64,000 bases of DNA from Steroidobacter gossypii (GCF_016801985.1 NZ_JAEVLS010000005.1:434001-498000), one strand, 5' to 3'; positions 1 through 8,705 are shown, counted from the stretch's first letter. The notes: a model not told the origin generated them from the sequence alone. Numbers and translations: made by a program.

Positions 1-1680
1 TTGACACAAGGAGTGATGCAACAGCAGGGCTCGCTCGTTCCCAAAGACAAGATGCCTCTGCTGCTGGAATATCTCGCCGCGGACGATGCCGATAGCAACT
101 GGACCGCCGCAATGATGTGCGCCGGCGGCGAGCGCAACGTCGACTTGAACCCGCCGGCCTCGCTGAGCATGTTCGGCGTGGATCACAAGAATAGCCGTCG
201 CATGAGTGCGCAGCAGGCCGGGCTCAGCAGCAAACAATTGCCGGATCTCGAGCTCGCGTGGGCGATCGGCTTCCCACAAACGACCTCGCTGCGCTCTTCG
301 CCGGTGATCGTCGGCCCGACCATGTTTTATGCGCCGGCGCAGAGCGGTAAGCTGCTCGCGCTCGACATCGAGAAGGCGTGCGCCAAATGGGTTTATGACG
401 TCGGCGTAGCAGTGCGCAGCTCGGTGTCGTATGGAGACATCGGCTCGCGTAAAGCGCTGATCCTTGCCGACGCTCAGGCTCAAGTGCACGTGGTCGACGC
501 CAGGACTGGCGAGCGCATCTGGAAAGCCAATGGCCGTCACGATGCGACGGGCACTATCACCGGCGCTCCGGTGCTCTACAAAGATCGCATCATCGTGCCG
601 GTCTCCTCTTCAGGTGTCGGCGCAGGCGCGAATCCCAAACACGAATGCTGTGTCGGTCACGGCGCCGTGGTCGCCCTGGATGCGGCGACTGGCAAACAGC
701 TGTGGACCGCGCACACGATGGAAGACGCGCAGTACACCGGCAGGACGAGCTCGATCGGTGTGAAATTGCGCGGCCCTTCGGGCGCGCCGATCTGGTCGAC
801 GCCCTCCATCGATAGCGAGCGCGGGCTGGTCTATGCGACGACGGGACAAAACACTTCGTTGCCTGCGACGCAGACCAGCGATGCGGTGCTGGCCATCGAT
901 CTCGCCAACGGCAATCTGCAATGGACGTTTCAAGCGCTGGCCAACGATGTTTGGAATCTGGCGTGCCGCCCCGAGCCGGCGCAGTCCGGCCCCAATTGCC
1001 CCAGCCCGGCGGACAGTGTTTTGAAGGACTTTGACTTCGGTGCCGGCGCCGTGCTCGCTCGAACTCGCGACGGCAAGGACATCGTGCTCGCCGGTCAGAA
1101 GTCCGGCGACTTGTGGGCGTTGGATCCGCAGCAGAACGGCAAACTGCTGTGGCGGCAACGCTTCGGCGACGGCACGGCGCTCGGCGGCATCCACTGGGGT
1201 CTCGCCATCGACAGCGAATATCGCGTATTCGCGCCGATCAACGATCCGCACTTCCCCGAGATCGAGGACTATGTGCCCCAGCCAGGCATGAACGCCGTCG
1301 ACATCGATACTGGGGCGGTGTTGTGGCGCAAGCCGGTGACTGCCGATTGCAGCAACGGTCGCAAAGAGCGATTCAACTTGTGCGGCGAGAAGTATGGGCT
1401 GTCGGCCGCGCCACTGGTCGTGGACAAGTCCATCGTCGCCGGTGCCCTCGACGGACGCGTCTATGTCTTCGACGCAGCCACTGGCGATATCGTTTGGCAG
1501 TACGACACCCTTCGCGATTTCTCGACAGTGAATGGAATCAAGGGTCAGGGTGGCGGCATCGATTCGCATTCGGTGTTTGCGGGCAGCGGCATGCTGTTCG
1601 TCGCTTCGGGCTACGGCGGGTTCCGTCAACCGCCCGGCAATGTGCTGCTGGCGTTTCGTCCCAAATCCAAAGCTCGCTAA
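1..1680 (+). CDS. PQQ-dependent (polyvinyl-alcohol-dehydrogenase-like) oxidoreductase, 5' end outside window
   Basis: Periplasmic quinoprotein dehydrogenase that would oxidise an alcohol substrate and pass electrons to a cytochrome c domain. The frame is open from base 1. Its first ~25 residues (GVM followed by a YLA helix end) look like the last part of a cytochrome c domain, so the CXXCH heme site and signal peptide should lie upstream of the window. The remainder is a beta-propeller with repeated blade motifs such as GAVVALDAATGKQLW, GDLWALDP and GRVYVFDAATGDIVW. An adjacent Cys pair (HECCVGHG) recalls the vicinal disulfide of PQQ alcohol dehydrogenases. The cytochrome-plus-propeller order fits PVA dehydrogenases, but the substrate is not proven. 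The next gene encodes a hydrolase 22 bp downstream. Confidence 0.75.
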   Translation: MTQGVMQQQGSLVPKDKMPLLLEYLAADDADSNWTAAMMCAGGERNVDLNPPASLSMFGVDHKNSRRMSAQQAGLSSKQLPDLELAWAIGFPQTTSLRSSPVIVGPTMFYAPAQSGKLLALDIEKACAKWVYDVGVAVRSSVSYGDIGSRKALILADAQAQVHVVDARTGERIWKANGRHDATGTITGAPVLYKDRIIVPVSSSGVGAGANPKHECCVGHGAVVALDAATGKQLWTAHTMEDAQYTGRTSSIGVKLRGPSGAPIWSTPSIDSERGLVYATTGQNTSLPATQTSDAVLAIDLANGNLQWTFQALANDVWNLACRPEPAQSGPNCPSPADSVLKDFDFGAGAVLARTRDGKDIVLAGQKSGDLWALDPQQNGKLLWRQRFGDGTALGGIHWGLAIDSEYRVFAPINDPHFPEIEDYVPQPGMNAVDIDTGAVLWRKPVTADCSNGRKERFNLCGEKYGLSAAPLVVDKSIVAGALDGRVYVFDAATGDIVWQYDTLRDFSTVNGIKGQGGGIDSHSVFAGSGMLFVASGYGGFRQPPGNVLLAFRPKSKAR

Positions 1681-1702
1681 CGGACTGTGAAGGGGGATCA
1701 TC

Positions 1703-2887
1703 ATGTCGAACGTCATCATTCGAGCTTCGCTTGCGGTGTGTGGTGTGTTACTGGGCGCGAGCGCTCTCGCGCAGTCGTCCTCGCCGCAGAGCGCGCCGCA
1801 GGCTGCCAACGATTACAGCAAGCCAGAGACCTGGCTGTGTCGACCGGGGCGCAAAGATTCATGCGCGGTGGATTTGACGACGACTGTCATCGCAGCGGAT
1901 GGCAACTTGACCAAAGAGCCGTTCAAGGCGAATCCGGATGCGTCGGTCGATTGTTTCTATGTCTATCCGACGGTGTCCAACGATCAGACTCCGAACAGCG
2001 ACATGAACGCAGGGCCCGAAGAGCATGCGGTGGTGCGTGCTCAGTTCGCGCGCTTCGGTTCGAAGTGTAAATTGTATGCGCCTTTGTATCGGCAGGTCAC
2101 GCTAAAAACGTTGCGTGCCGCGATGGCAGGCGGTGCCGGGTTTCCGGCGGATCGCATGCTTGGTTACCACGATGTGCTTTCGGCTTGGAACTATTATTTG
2201 CAGCACGACAACAAGGGTCGGGGCGTGGTGTTGATCGGGCATTCGCAGGGCTCGGCCGTGCTGACGCAGCTGATCAAGAATGAGATCGATGGCAAGCCGA
2301 TTCAGTCCAGGATCATTTCGGCGCTGCTGTTGGGGACCAACGTCGCCGTGCCCAAAGGTAAAGATGTGGGCGGCGCGTTTCAACACATGACCTTGTGCCG
2401 TTCTCCTTCGCAGCTTGGCTGCGTCATTTCGTATGCAGCCTTCCGTGCGGATGTGCCGCCGCCTTCGAATTCTCGCTTCGGCCGCGTGCCTGAAGATGGG
2501 ATGGTGGCTGCGTGTGTGAATCCGGCTGCGTTGGACGGTGGCAAGGGACAGATGCATGCGTACTTGTCTACGGGATCGAACGGTGTGAGCACCTCGTCTG
2601 CTGCGCCCAAGCCCTGGGTTTCCACCGGGCAGACGATCGACACCCCGTTCGTGAGCGTGCCTGGGCTGCTCACTGGCGAGTGCATTTCCAACGAGGCCGG
2701 TTCGTATCTTGCAATCACCACTCATGCGAATCCTTCCGACCCGCGCACGGATGAGATTCCCGGCGACGTCGTCGCCAATGGTGTCGTGCTGAAAGATTGG
2801 GGCCTGCACCTCATCGACGCCCACGTCGCCATGGGAAACCTGATCGACGTGGTCGCTGAGCAGTCGAAGGCCTACCTGAACAAATAA
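1703..2887 (+). CDS. Exported DUF3089 family alpha/beta-hydrolase
   Basis: Secreted hydrolase or esterase of the DUF3089 family, 394 aa. The ATG follows a purine-rich ribosome site (aaggggg) and starts a clear signal peptide (hydrophobic core to residue ~20, cleavage after ALA). The family block CFYVYPTVS is near residue 75. The nucleophile elbow GHSQGS (VVLIGHSQGSAVL) is near residue 180, and a late Asp/His region includes DAHVAMGN. Downstream of a PVA-dehydrogenase-like gene it could cleave an oxidised product, as oxidised-PVA hydrolase does in PVA degraders, but it belongs to a different family from that enzyme and the link is only contextual. Confidence 0.75.
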   Translation: MSNVIIRASLAVCGVLLGASALAQSSSPQSAPQAANDYSKPETWLCRPGRKDSCAVDLTTTVIAADGNLTKEPFKANPDASVDCFYVYPTVSNDQTPNSDMNAGPEEHAVVRAQFARFGSKCKLYAPLYRQVTLKTLRAAMAGGAGFPADRMLGYHDVLSAWNYYLQHDNKGRGVVLIGHSQGSAVLTQLIKNEIDGKPIQSRIISALLLGTNVAVPKGKDVGGAFQHMTLCRSPSQLGCVISYAAFRADVPPPSNSRFGRVPEDGMVAACVNPAALDGGKGQMHAYLSTGSNGVSTSSAAPKPWVSTGQTIDTPFVSVPGLLTGECISNEAGSYLAITTHANPSDPRTDEIPGDVVANGVVLKDWGLHLIDAHVAMGNLIDVVAEQSKAYLNK

Positions 2888-3020
2888 CGCGGCCGCATTC
2901 TTTTTTCATCTCTCCCAGTTATTTACTTTCCCCCACTTACGCGAGCCGCCTCCGGCGGCTCTGCGCTCTGCGACCTCGCACGCATCTGCCCTCTCTTCGC
3001 CACTCCACCATCGACGCAGC

Positions 3021-3184
3021 GTAGCCACTCTTAGCATTGACGCCGCCCCATCAAGAACAAACGCGGCGGCGTTACACTCATGACCGCACAACCGGCGCAA
3101 AACCTCAAGATGCGCGCGGTGAGTGCAACGAAGCCACTCTTAGCGCGGCGCAGCCCATTCAAAAAAAAATGCGGCGGCGTTATG
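3021..3184. repeat. Pair of ~54-bp imperfect direct repeats in a 401-bp gap
   Basis: The gap between genes (2888-3288) has no convincing coding frame. It carries two related blocks 110 bp apart, 3021-3074 and 3131-3184. Each begins with agccactcttagc and ends with gcggcggcgtta. The first also folds: acgccgcc at 3040-3047 pairs with ggcggcgt at 3065-3072. The second has an A9 run instead of the left arm. Function unknown. Confidence 0.55.
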
Positions 3185-3288
3185 CCCGTGCGGTGATTCG
3201 ATCTACACATACCGCTCACCGCGAGAGCGGAACTGACAAATCGCCTGCGGCGTTCCGCCCGTGCGTTTTCTCACGACGAGAGCCGGCC

Positions 3289-4545
3289 ATGCGATACCTC
3301 GCGCTGTGCACCGACTATGACGGCACGATCGCCCGCCATGGAGTCGTCGACGAGCCCACGATCGACGCGCTCGCGCGGCTGCGTGAATCGGGCCGAAGGC
3401 TCATCATGGTCACGGGTCGCGAGCTGCCCGAACTGAGGACAGTGTTCCCGCGACTGGATCTATTCAATCTGGTGGTGGCGGAAAACGGCGCCCTGCTCTA
3501 CAACCCACAAACCAAAGAAGAAACGCCACTCTGCGAGCCACCGTTACCGGCCTTCGTAGAAGCACTGAAAGCGAGAAACGTCGCACGACTCAGCGTGGGA
3601 AGAACCATCGTCGCCACCTGGGAGCCGCACGAACAAGACGCACTGGAAGTGATCCGCGACCTGGGCCTGGAGCTGCAGGTGATATTCAATAAAGGCGCGG
3701 TGATGATCCTCCCCTCCGGCGTCAACAAGGCCACCGGCCTGAAGGCGGCGCTCACGCAGTTGAATCTGTCCGCACACAACGCCGTCGGCGTCGGCGATGC
3801 GGAAAACGATCACGCCTTTCTCGGTATCTGCGAATGCGCCGTAGCGGTCGCTAACGCGCTGCCCTCGCTGCAAGGCAAAGCAGACTTTGTCACCCAGGCA
3901 ACCCACGGCGCCGGCGTCACGCAACTTATCGAAGAGATGCTCGAAGACGACCTCGCCTCACGTGAATCATCGCTGCGTCGTCATCGCATCCTGCTGGGGC
4001 ACACATCCGCAGGCGAGCCCGTGCACTTCTCCCCATATGGTGCGAACGCTCTGATCACTGGCGGCAAAGCGAAAGTGGCGACCGGGATCGTGCAGCGCTT
4101 GTGTCAGCATCAGTACACCTTCTGCCTCATCGATCCCGAGGGAGAACACGACAGCGTCGAATCCGCGGTCGTGCTCGGCAGCGCCGAACATCCGCCCGAC
4201 ATCGACGAATGCGAACAGTTGCTGTGCAAGCCCGATCAGAATGCAGCGATCGATCTGAGCGCCGTCGCGCTCAACGAGCGCCCCGAGTTCTTGCTGACTT
4301 TGTTTGCTCGGCTGCGCGACCTGCGCGCCCAAACGGGACGTCCTCACGCGCTGATCGTCGATGAAGCGCATCGAGCGCTGCCATCCAACTGGCAATCAGA
4401 GGGTGTTCGGGACCAGTTGAATAGCGTACTACTCGTGAGCACCGCGCCGAATCAGCTGCCGAAACCTCTGCTCCGCGCAGTGGATGCTGTACTCAAGTAC
4501 GCCGAAGATGAACCGTCCAAGGATCGCCAGGTCGCAGCGTCATGA
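3289..4545 (+). CDS. HAD-IIB hydrolase fused to a P-loop ATPase-like C-terminal domain
   Basis: 418 aa, taking the ATG at 3289 because the HAD motif starts immediately after it (MRYLALCTDYDGT). HAD motifs are in order: DYDGT near residue 10, VTGRE near 45, and GDAENDHAF near 165, giving a Cof/sucrose-phosphate-phosphatase-like phosphatase over residues 1-235. The C-terminal ~180 residues resemble a HerA/DUF853-type NTPase. A Walker-B-like stretch is clear (ALIVDEAHRALP), but the expected Walker A is replaced by ITGGKAKVATG, without a GKS/GKT end. The phosphatase half is likely active; the second half may bind nucleotide weakly or not at all. An open frame extends upstream to 3037 but reads through the repeat DNA and was not used. 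Confidence 0.7.
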   Translation: MRYLALCTDYDGTIARHGVVDEPTIDALARLRESGRRLIMVTGRELPELRTVFPRLDLFNLVVAENGALLYNPQTKEETPLCEPPLPAFVEALKARNVARLSVGRTIVATWEPHEQDALEVIRDLGLELQVIFNKGAVMILPSGVNKATGLKAALTQLNLSAHNAVGVGDAENDHAFLGICECAVAVANALPSLQGKADFVTQATHGAGVTQLIEEMLEDDLASRESSLRRHRILLGHTSAGEPVHFSPYGANALITGGKAKVATGIVQRLCQHQYTFCLIDPEGEHDSVESAVVLGSAEHPPDIDECEQLLCKPDQNAAIDLSAVALNERPEFLLTLFARLRDLRAQTGRPHALIVDEAHRALPSNWQSEGVRDQLNSVLLVSTAPNQLPKPLLRAVDAVLKYAEDEPSKDRQVAAS

Positions 4546-4707
4546 AGCAGTGGTTGCGCGGAACCCGACCAAAGGGCGAATTGCAAGCACTATTGTTAAG
4601 TGTGTAAGGATTTTAATCCGGCAGGCGGCCCGGCCGGCGGCCGCTCTTGCTGAACGGGCGCGCATTTGTAAATCTCGCTGCCTTGCTTCGGACACCGATA
4701 AACACTC

Positions 4708-6897
4708 ATGCCAGCCAAGACACTCGCCGCCGCGGTGCTAGCCGCGACGCTCGGAACGATGACCATGAACGCAACCGCCGCCCCCTCAGTGCCTCCCGAT
4801 AGCCGCTTGTCTGCCGACAATCCGTTCGCGCGCGAAAGCACTTTGCCCTACAAGTGGCCGCCGCTCGACAAGATCCAGAACTCGCACTACGTGCCGGCGC
4901 TGGAAGCGGGCATGGCCGAGCAGCGAGCGGAAGTCGCGGCCATCGCCAGCAACAACGCCGAGCCGACCTTCGAGAACACCATCGTCGCCCTGGAACGCTC
5001 CGGCCAGTTGCTGAATCGCGCCGCCACCATTTTCTTCGCGCTCAGCTCCTCGAACACCAATCCGGACATCGAGAAGGCGCAGACCGAAATGGCGCCCAAG
5101 CTGTCGGCCCACTCGGATTCGATTTATCTGGATCCGGCCTTGTTCGCGCGCGTGAAGCGACTGTACGAGCAGCGCCAGTCGCTGAAGCTCGATCCCGAAT
5201 CGTTGCGCTTGCTGGAGCGATATCACACCAACTTCGTGCGCGCGGGCGCCAATCTGTCCGAGGCGCAGAAAAAAGAGCTGCGCGCGCTCAACGAGAAGAT
5301 CTCTTCGATCACCACCGAGTTTCGTCAGCTGGTGCTCAAGGGCGACAATGCTGCCGCCATCGTGATCGACGATCGCGCCGAGCTCGACGGGCTCAGCGAT
5401 GCGCAAATCGCCACCGCCGCCGAAGCCGCAAAGAGCCGCGGCCTCGAAGGCAAATGGGTGCTCACATTGTTGAACACCACCGGCCAGCCAGCGCTCGCGC
5501 AGCTCAAGAACCGATCAGTGCGCGAGCGCCTGTACAAGGCGTCCATCGGTCGCGGCTGGGGCGGCGAGTTTGCGACCACCAAAGCCATCGCCGAGATCGT
5601 CAAGCTGCGCGCCGATCGCGCCAAACTGCTGGGTTATCCGAATCACGCTGCCTACGTGCTGGAAGACGAGACCGCGCTCACCGCCGACGCCGTCAACAGC
5701 ATGCTGCATCAACTCGCGCCCGCCGCGGTCGCCAACGCCAAGCGCGAAGCGGCCGACATGCAGAAGCTGATCGATGAGCAGGCCAAGGCCAACGGCACGC
5801 CGAGTTTCAAGCTGGAAGCGTGGGATTGGGATTTCTACGCCGAGCAGGTGCGCGCCAAGAAGTTCGCCTATGACGAAGCGCAGGTCCGCCCATATTTCGA
5901 GATGAACCGCGTGCTGGTGGACGGCGTGCTGTTCGCCGCGCAGGAGCTGTACGGTCTGAAGTTCAAAGAACGCAAGGACCTGCCCGTCTATCAAGAAGAC
6001 GTGCGCGTGTTCGAAGTGTTCGATCACGACGGCGCGCAGCTCGGAATGTTTCTGTTCGATCCCTACGCCCGCAGCAACAAGCGCGGCGGCGCGTGGATGA
6101 ACAGCTTCGTCGAGCAATCGCGACTGTTCGGCAATAAGCCGGTGGTCACCAACACCCTGAATATTCCCAAGCCGCCGGCCGGCCAGCCGACCTTGCTGAC
6201 CTGGGACGAGGTGATCACTGCATTCCACGAGTTCGGCCACGCCCTGCACGGCTTGTTCTCGGACGTGCAATACCCGCAGTTCGCCGGCACCAGCGTGCCG
6301 CGCGATTTCGTGGAATATCCGTCGCAGTACAACGAAATGTGGGCCACCGAGCCGCGCGTGCTGGCGAACTATGCCAAACATCACCAGACTGGCGCCGCCA
6401 TGCCGAAGGAGCTGATGGACAAGGTGCTGGCCGCGCAGAAGTTCAATCAGGGCTACGCCACCACCGAGTACCTGGCCGCGGCGATCCTGGATCAGAGCTA
6501 TCACCAGCTCGCGCCCGGCAAGACCCCGAGCGCCGGCGAAATCGCGGCATTCGAAGCGGACGCGCTGAAAGCGGCGCAGATCGACTTCGGGCCGGTGCCG
6601 CCGCGCTATCGCTCGACCTACTTCCTGCACATCTTCTCCAACCCGATCGGCTACTCGGCGGGTTACTACGCCTACATCTGGAGCGAGGTGCTGGCGCGGG
6701 ACACCGAGCACTGGTTCAAGACCCATGGCGGCCTGAAGCGCGAGAACGGCGATCTGCTGCGCGCCAAGGTGCTGTCCAAGGGCTTCAGTGCGGATGCGCT
6801 GACCATCTTCCGGGATTTTTATGGCAAGGCGCCGGAAATCGGGCCGCTGCTGGAAGCCCGCGGCCTCACCGGAGGCGCCGAGGCGACCGCTAACTGA
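4708..6897 (+). CDS. dcp: Exported M3 family metallopeptidase (peptidyl-dipeptidase Dcp type)
   Basis: Zinc peptidase of the thimet/Dcp family, 729 aa. The first ~25 residues are a signal peptide ending NATAAPS, so the enzyme should work in the periplasm on short peptides. The zinc site is FHEFGHALHG (His507, Glu508, His511); the third ligand is expected in the EYPSQYNEMWATEP region just after it. Length and the conserved HIFSNPIGYSAGYYAY block near the C-terminus fit Dcp. The gene ends at a strong terminator. The 162 bp upstream hold no other gene. A cytosolic oligopeptidase A is less likely because of the signal peptide. Confidence 0.85.
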   Translation: MPAKTLAAAVLAATLGTMTMNATAAPSVPPDSRLSADNPFARESTLPYKWPPLDKIQNSHYVPALEAGMAEQRAEVAAIASNNAEPTFENTIVALERSGQLLNRAATIFFALSSSNTNPDIEKAQTEMAPKLSAHSDSIYLDPALFARVKRLYEQRQSLKLDPESLRLLERYHTNFVRAGANLSEAQKKELRALNEKISSITTEFRQLVLKGDNAAAIVIDDRAELDGLSDAQIATAAEAAKSRGLEGKWVLTLLNTTGQPALAQLKNRSVRERLYKASIGRGWGGEFATTKAIAEIVKLRADRAKLLGYPNHAAYVLEDETALTADAVNSMLHQLAPAAVANAKREAADMQKLIDEQAKANGTPSFKLEAWDWDFYAEQVRAKKFAYDEAQVRPYFEMNRVLVDGVLFAAQELYGLKFKERKDLPVYQEDVRVFEVFDHDGAQLGMFLFDPYARSNKRGGAWMNSFVEQSRLFGNKPVVTNTLNIPKPPAGQPTLLTWDEVITAFHEFGHALHGLFSDVQYPQFAGTSVPRDFVEYPSQYNEMWATEPRVLANYAKHHQTGAAMPKELMDKVLAAQKFNQGYATTEYLAAAILDQSYHQLAPGKTPSAGEIAAFEADALKAAQIDFGPVPPRYRSTYFLHIFSNPIGYSAGYYAYIWSEVLARDTEHWFKTHGGLKRENGDLLRAKVLSKGFSADALTIFRDFYGKAPEIGPLLEARGLTGGAEATAN

Positions 6898-6919
6898 ACG
6901 AGCGGCGGACGCATTGAAA

Positions 6920-6954
6920 GGGCGGCCAATGCTGTATGCTGGCCGCCCTTTTTT
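6920..6954 (+). terminator. Rho-independent terminator after the M3 peptidase gene
   Basis: Perfect 9-bp stem, gggcggcca (6920-6928) with tggccgccc (6940-6948), an 11-nt loop, then six T residues. It ends 20 bp before the FKBP start codon, so the downstream gene probably has its own promoter or depends on read-through. Confidence 0.9.
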
Positions 6955-6974
6955 CTCACCGGATAAGGACTCCC

Positions 6975-7688
6975 ATGCGCGCGTTTCTAATTGCGACCGT
7001 AGGGTTCGTGCTGTTCGTGGTGGCGGTAAAACTGTTCGCGACCGACGACGCCAAGGCCAAAGCTGGCTCGGCCCCGACCGCCAGTGCTCCGCTGACCGGC
7101 AGTGAGGACGACAAGGCCTTGTACGCGCTCGGCGTGGCCGTCTCGCAGAACATCGTCTCGTTCGAATTCACGCCGGCCGAGCTGGAAAAGGTGAAGCAGG
7201 GATTCACCGACGGCGCCCTCGGCAAGACGCCGCAAGTGGACGTGCAGTCCTACTTCTCGCGCCTGCGTGAGATGCAGCAGACCCGCATCGCCGCCACTGC
7301 TCAAAAGACGCTCGACAAGCAAGCGGCCGAGCCCGGCGCCAAGCGCATGGAATCCGGCCTGATCATCACCACCGTCAAGGAAGGCTCGGGCCCGACGCCG
7401 AAGGCCACCGACACGGTCAAGGTGCACTATCACGGCACTCTGCCCAACGGCAAAGTGTTCGATAGCTCGGTCGAGCGCGGCGAGCCCGCGACCTTTCCGC
7501 TGAACGGCGTGATCCCGTGCTGGACCGAAGGCGTGCAGCAAATCAAGGTGGGCGGCAAGAGCAAGCTGGTGTGCCCGGCCAGCATCGCGTATGGCGACCG
7601 CGGCGCGCCGCCGGACATCGGCCCGGGTGCGACGCTGATCTTCGATGTCGAACTGCTCGGCATCGAGAACGCGCCGGCTGCGCAATAA
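6975..7688 (+). CDS. FKBP-type peptidyl-prolyl isomerase (FkpA/Mip-like)
   Basis: Catalyses cis-trans isomerisation of prolyl bonds in periplasmic protein folding. The ATG at 6975 has the ribosome site aaggac 5 nt upstream and begins a membrane anchor or signal (FLIATVGFVLFVVAVKLF). Residues ~45-125 form the helical FKBP_N dimerisation domain (ALYALGVAVSQNI). Residues ~140-230 are the FKBP catalytic domain, with VKVHYHGTLPNGKVFDSS and YGDRGAPPDIGPGATLIFDVEL. At 237 aa the size matches FkpA/Mip. A disulfide oxidoreductase gene follows 37 bp later, suggesting a small envelope-folding operon. Confidence 0.88.
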   Translation: MRAFLIATVGFVLFVVAVKLFATDDAKAKAGSAPTASAPLTGSEDDKALYALGVAVSQNIVSFEFTPAELEKVKQGFTDGALGKTPQVDVQSYFSRLREMQQTRIAATAQKTLDKQAAEPGAKRMESGLIITTVKEGSGPTPKATDTVKVHYHGTLPNGKVFDSSVERGEPATFPLNGVIPCWTEGVQQIKVGGKSKLVCPASIAYGDRGAPPDIGPGATLIFDVELLGIENAPAAQ

Positions 7689-7725
7689 ACTTCGCCGACC
7701 CGACAACACTACGGAGAGAAGAACT

Positions 7726-8349
7726 GTGATTTCCGCGGCCCGGATTCTGTTCGCGCTGTTAGTTTCGGTAGCGGCAGTGGCTGGCGGCGCTGTGCAAGCC
7801 GCGCCGGTGCAGGGCACCGACTACACCCTGGTCTCGCCGCCCCAACCGCAGCTCACCCAGGACAAGGTCGAGGTGATCGAGTTCTTCTCGTACGCCTGCC
7901 CCCACTGCGCTCATCTGCAGCCGCTGCTGAACGAGTGGAAGGCCAAGCTGCCGGACAACGCGGTGCTGGTCAAAGTGCCGGTCTCGTTCGGTCGCCGCGA
8001 TTGGGGGCAGCTGGTGCGGGCTTACTACACGCTGGAAGAAACGGGCGATCTGCAACGGCTCGACGATGAGCTGTTCGCTTCCATTCACGAGCAGCGGCTG
8101 CGGTTGGCGGATGTGGATTCCCTGGCCGCCTGGGCCGCGCAGAACGGCGTCGATGCAAACAAGTTCCGCACGACGTTCAACTCCCCAGAAGTCACGCAGA
8201 AGGCGCTGCGTGCTGAGCAGTTGTCGCGCGATTACAAGATCAACGGCGTCCCCACGATCACCGTCGCCGGCAAGTACCGCGCCCAAGGCAAGGACTACCC
8301 CGACATGCTCCGCGTCGCCCGCGAGCTGATCGACATGGCCGCGAAGTAA
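7726..8349 (+). CDS. dsbA: Thiol:disulfide interchange protein DsbA
   Basis: Periplasmic oxidant that introduces disulfides into exported proteins. The GTG at 7726 is chosen because ggagag lies 7 nt upstream and the reading gives a clean signal peptide (ILFALLVSVAAVAGGAVQAAP). The active site is CPHC (Cys58 and Cys61) in FFSYACPHCAHLQP, and the cis-Pro loop is INGVPTITVAG. At 207 aa it has the normal DsbA size. The partner DsbB is not in the window. Confidence 0.9.
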   Translation: MISAARILFALLVSVAAVAGGAVQAAPVQGTDYTLVSPPQPQLTQDKVEVIEFFSYACPHCAHLQPLLNEWKAKLPDNAVLVKVPVSFGRRDWGQLVRAYYTLEETGDLQRLDDELFASIHEQRLRLADVDSLAAWAAQNGVDANKFRTTFNSPEVTQKALRAEQLSRDYKINGVPTITVAGKYRAQGKDYPDMLRVARELIDMAAK

Positions 8350-8355
8350 TGTTCA

Positions 8356-8384
8356 GGCATCACCTCCCTTCCGGAGGTGATGCC
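8356..8384. other. Perfect 12-bp hairpin just after dsbA
   Basis: The arms ggcatcacctcc (8356-8367) and ggaggtgatgcc (8373-8384) flank a 5-nt loop. There is no T-run on either strand, so it is not a standard terminator. It may stabilise the dsbA mRNA 3' end. It is the first element of the gene-free stretch 8350-8705, which otherwise holds the tandem repeats and two more hairpins. Confidence 0.6.
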
Positions 8385-8410
8385 ATGCCCTCGCACGGAT
8401 CGGGCGGCGT

Positions 8411-8640
8411 GACCTTCACACCCACCACTGCCTCGGCCGCCCATGACCTTCGCAGGAAACCACTCCTCTCCGCGCCGCCCCTGACCTTCGCAGGAAACCA
8501 CTCCCCTTCGGGCCGCCCCTGACCTTCGCAGGAAACCACTCCCCTTCGGGCCGCCCCTGACCTTCGCAGGAAACCACTCCTCTCCGGGCCGCCGGTGACC
8601 TTCGCAAGGAACCACTCCTCTCCGGGCCGCCCGTGACCTG
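8411..8640. repeat. 38-bp tandem repeat (minisatellite), about 6 copies
   Basis: Copies of a unit beginning gaccttcgcaggaaaccact start at 8445, 8483, 8521, 8559 and 8597, exactly 38 bp apart. A diverged copy starts at 8411 (34 bp) and a partial one at 8635. Middle copies are nearly identical. Because 38 is not a multiple of three, all three minus-strand frames stay open and give repetitive peptides, which are not believed to be genes. The units touch each other without spacers, so this is not CRISPR. Confidence 0.9.
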
Positions 8641-8655
8641 CCGCAGGCAGGTCAC

Positions 8656-8698
8656 AAAAAAAATGTTTGGGCGATGTCCCTGCCGAAGGCAGGGACAT
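8656..8698 (-). terminator. Probable terminator of the DUF481 gene
   Basis: Read on the minus strand, an 11-bp perfect stem (8674-8698) closes on a cUUCGg-type loop and is followed 10 nt later by T8 (8656-8663). The stem starts 7 bp past the DUF481 stop codon. The gap between stem and T-run is longer than usual. A second 10-bp hairpin (8633-8655) lies just beyond. Confidence 0.55.
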
Positions 8699-8705
8699 GA
8701 GCCTC

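Noticed and set aside
610-1809. 399-aa minus-strand frame opposite the PQQ enzyme gene
   Set aside because: Shadow of a GC-rich gene; the plus-strand protein has propeller motifs and this frame has none.
8411-8640. CRISPR array
   Set aside because: The 38-bp units are directly adjacent with no unique spacers, and no cas genes are near.
8295-8698. Repetitive minus-strand proteins (79-112 aa) in the tandem repeat
   Set aside because: All three frames are open only because a 38-bp unit without stops is repeated; no ribosome site or conserved sequence.
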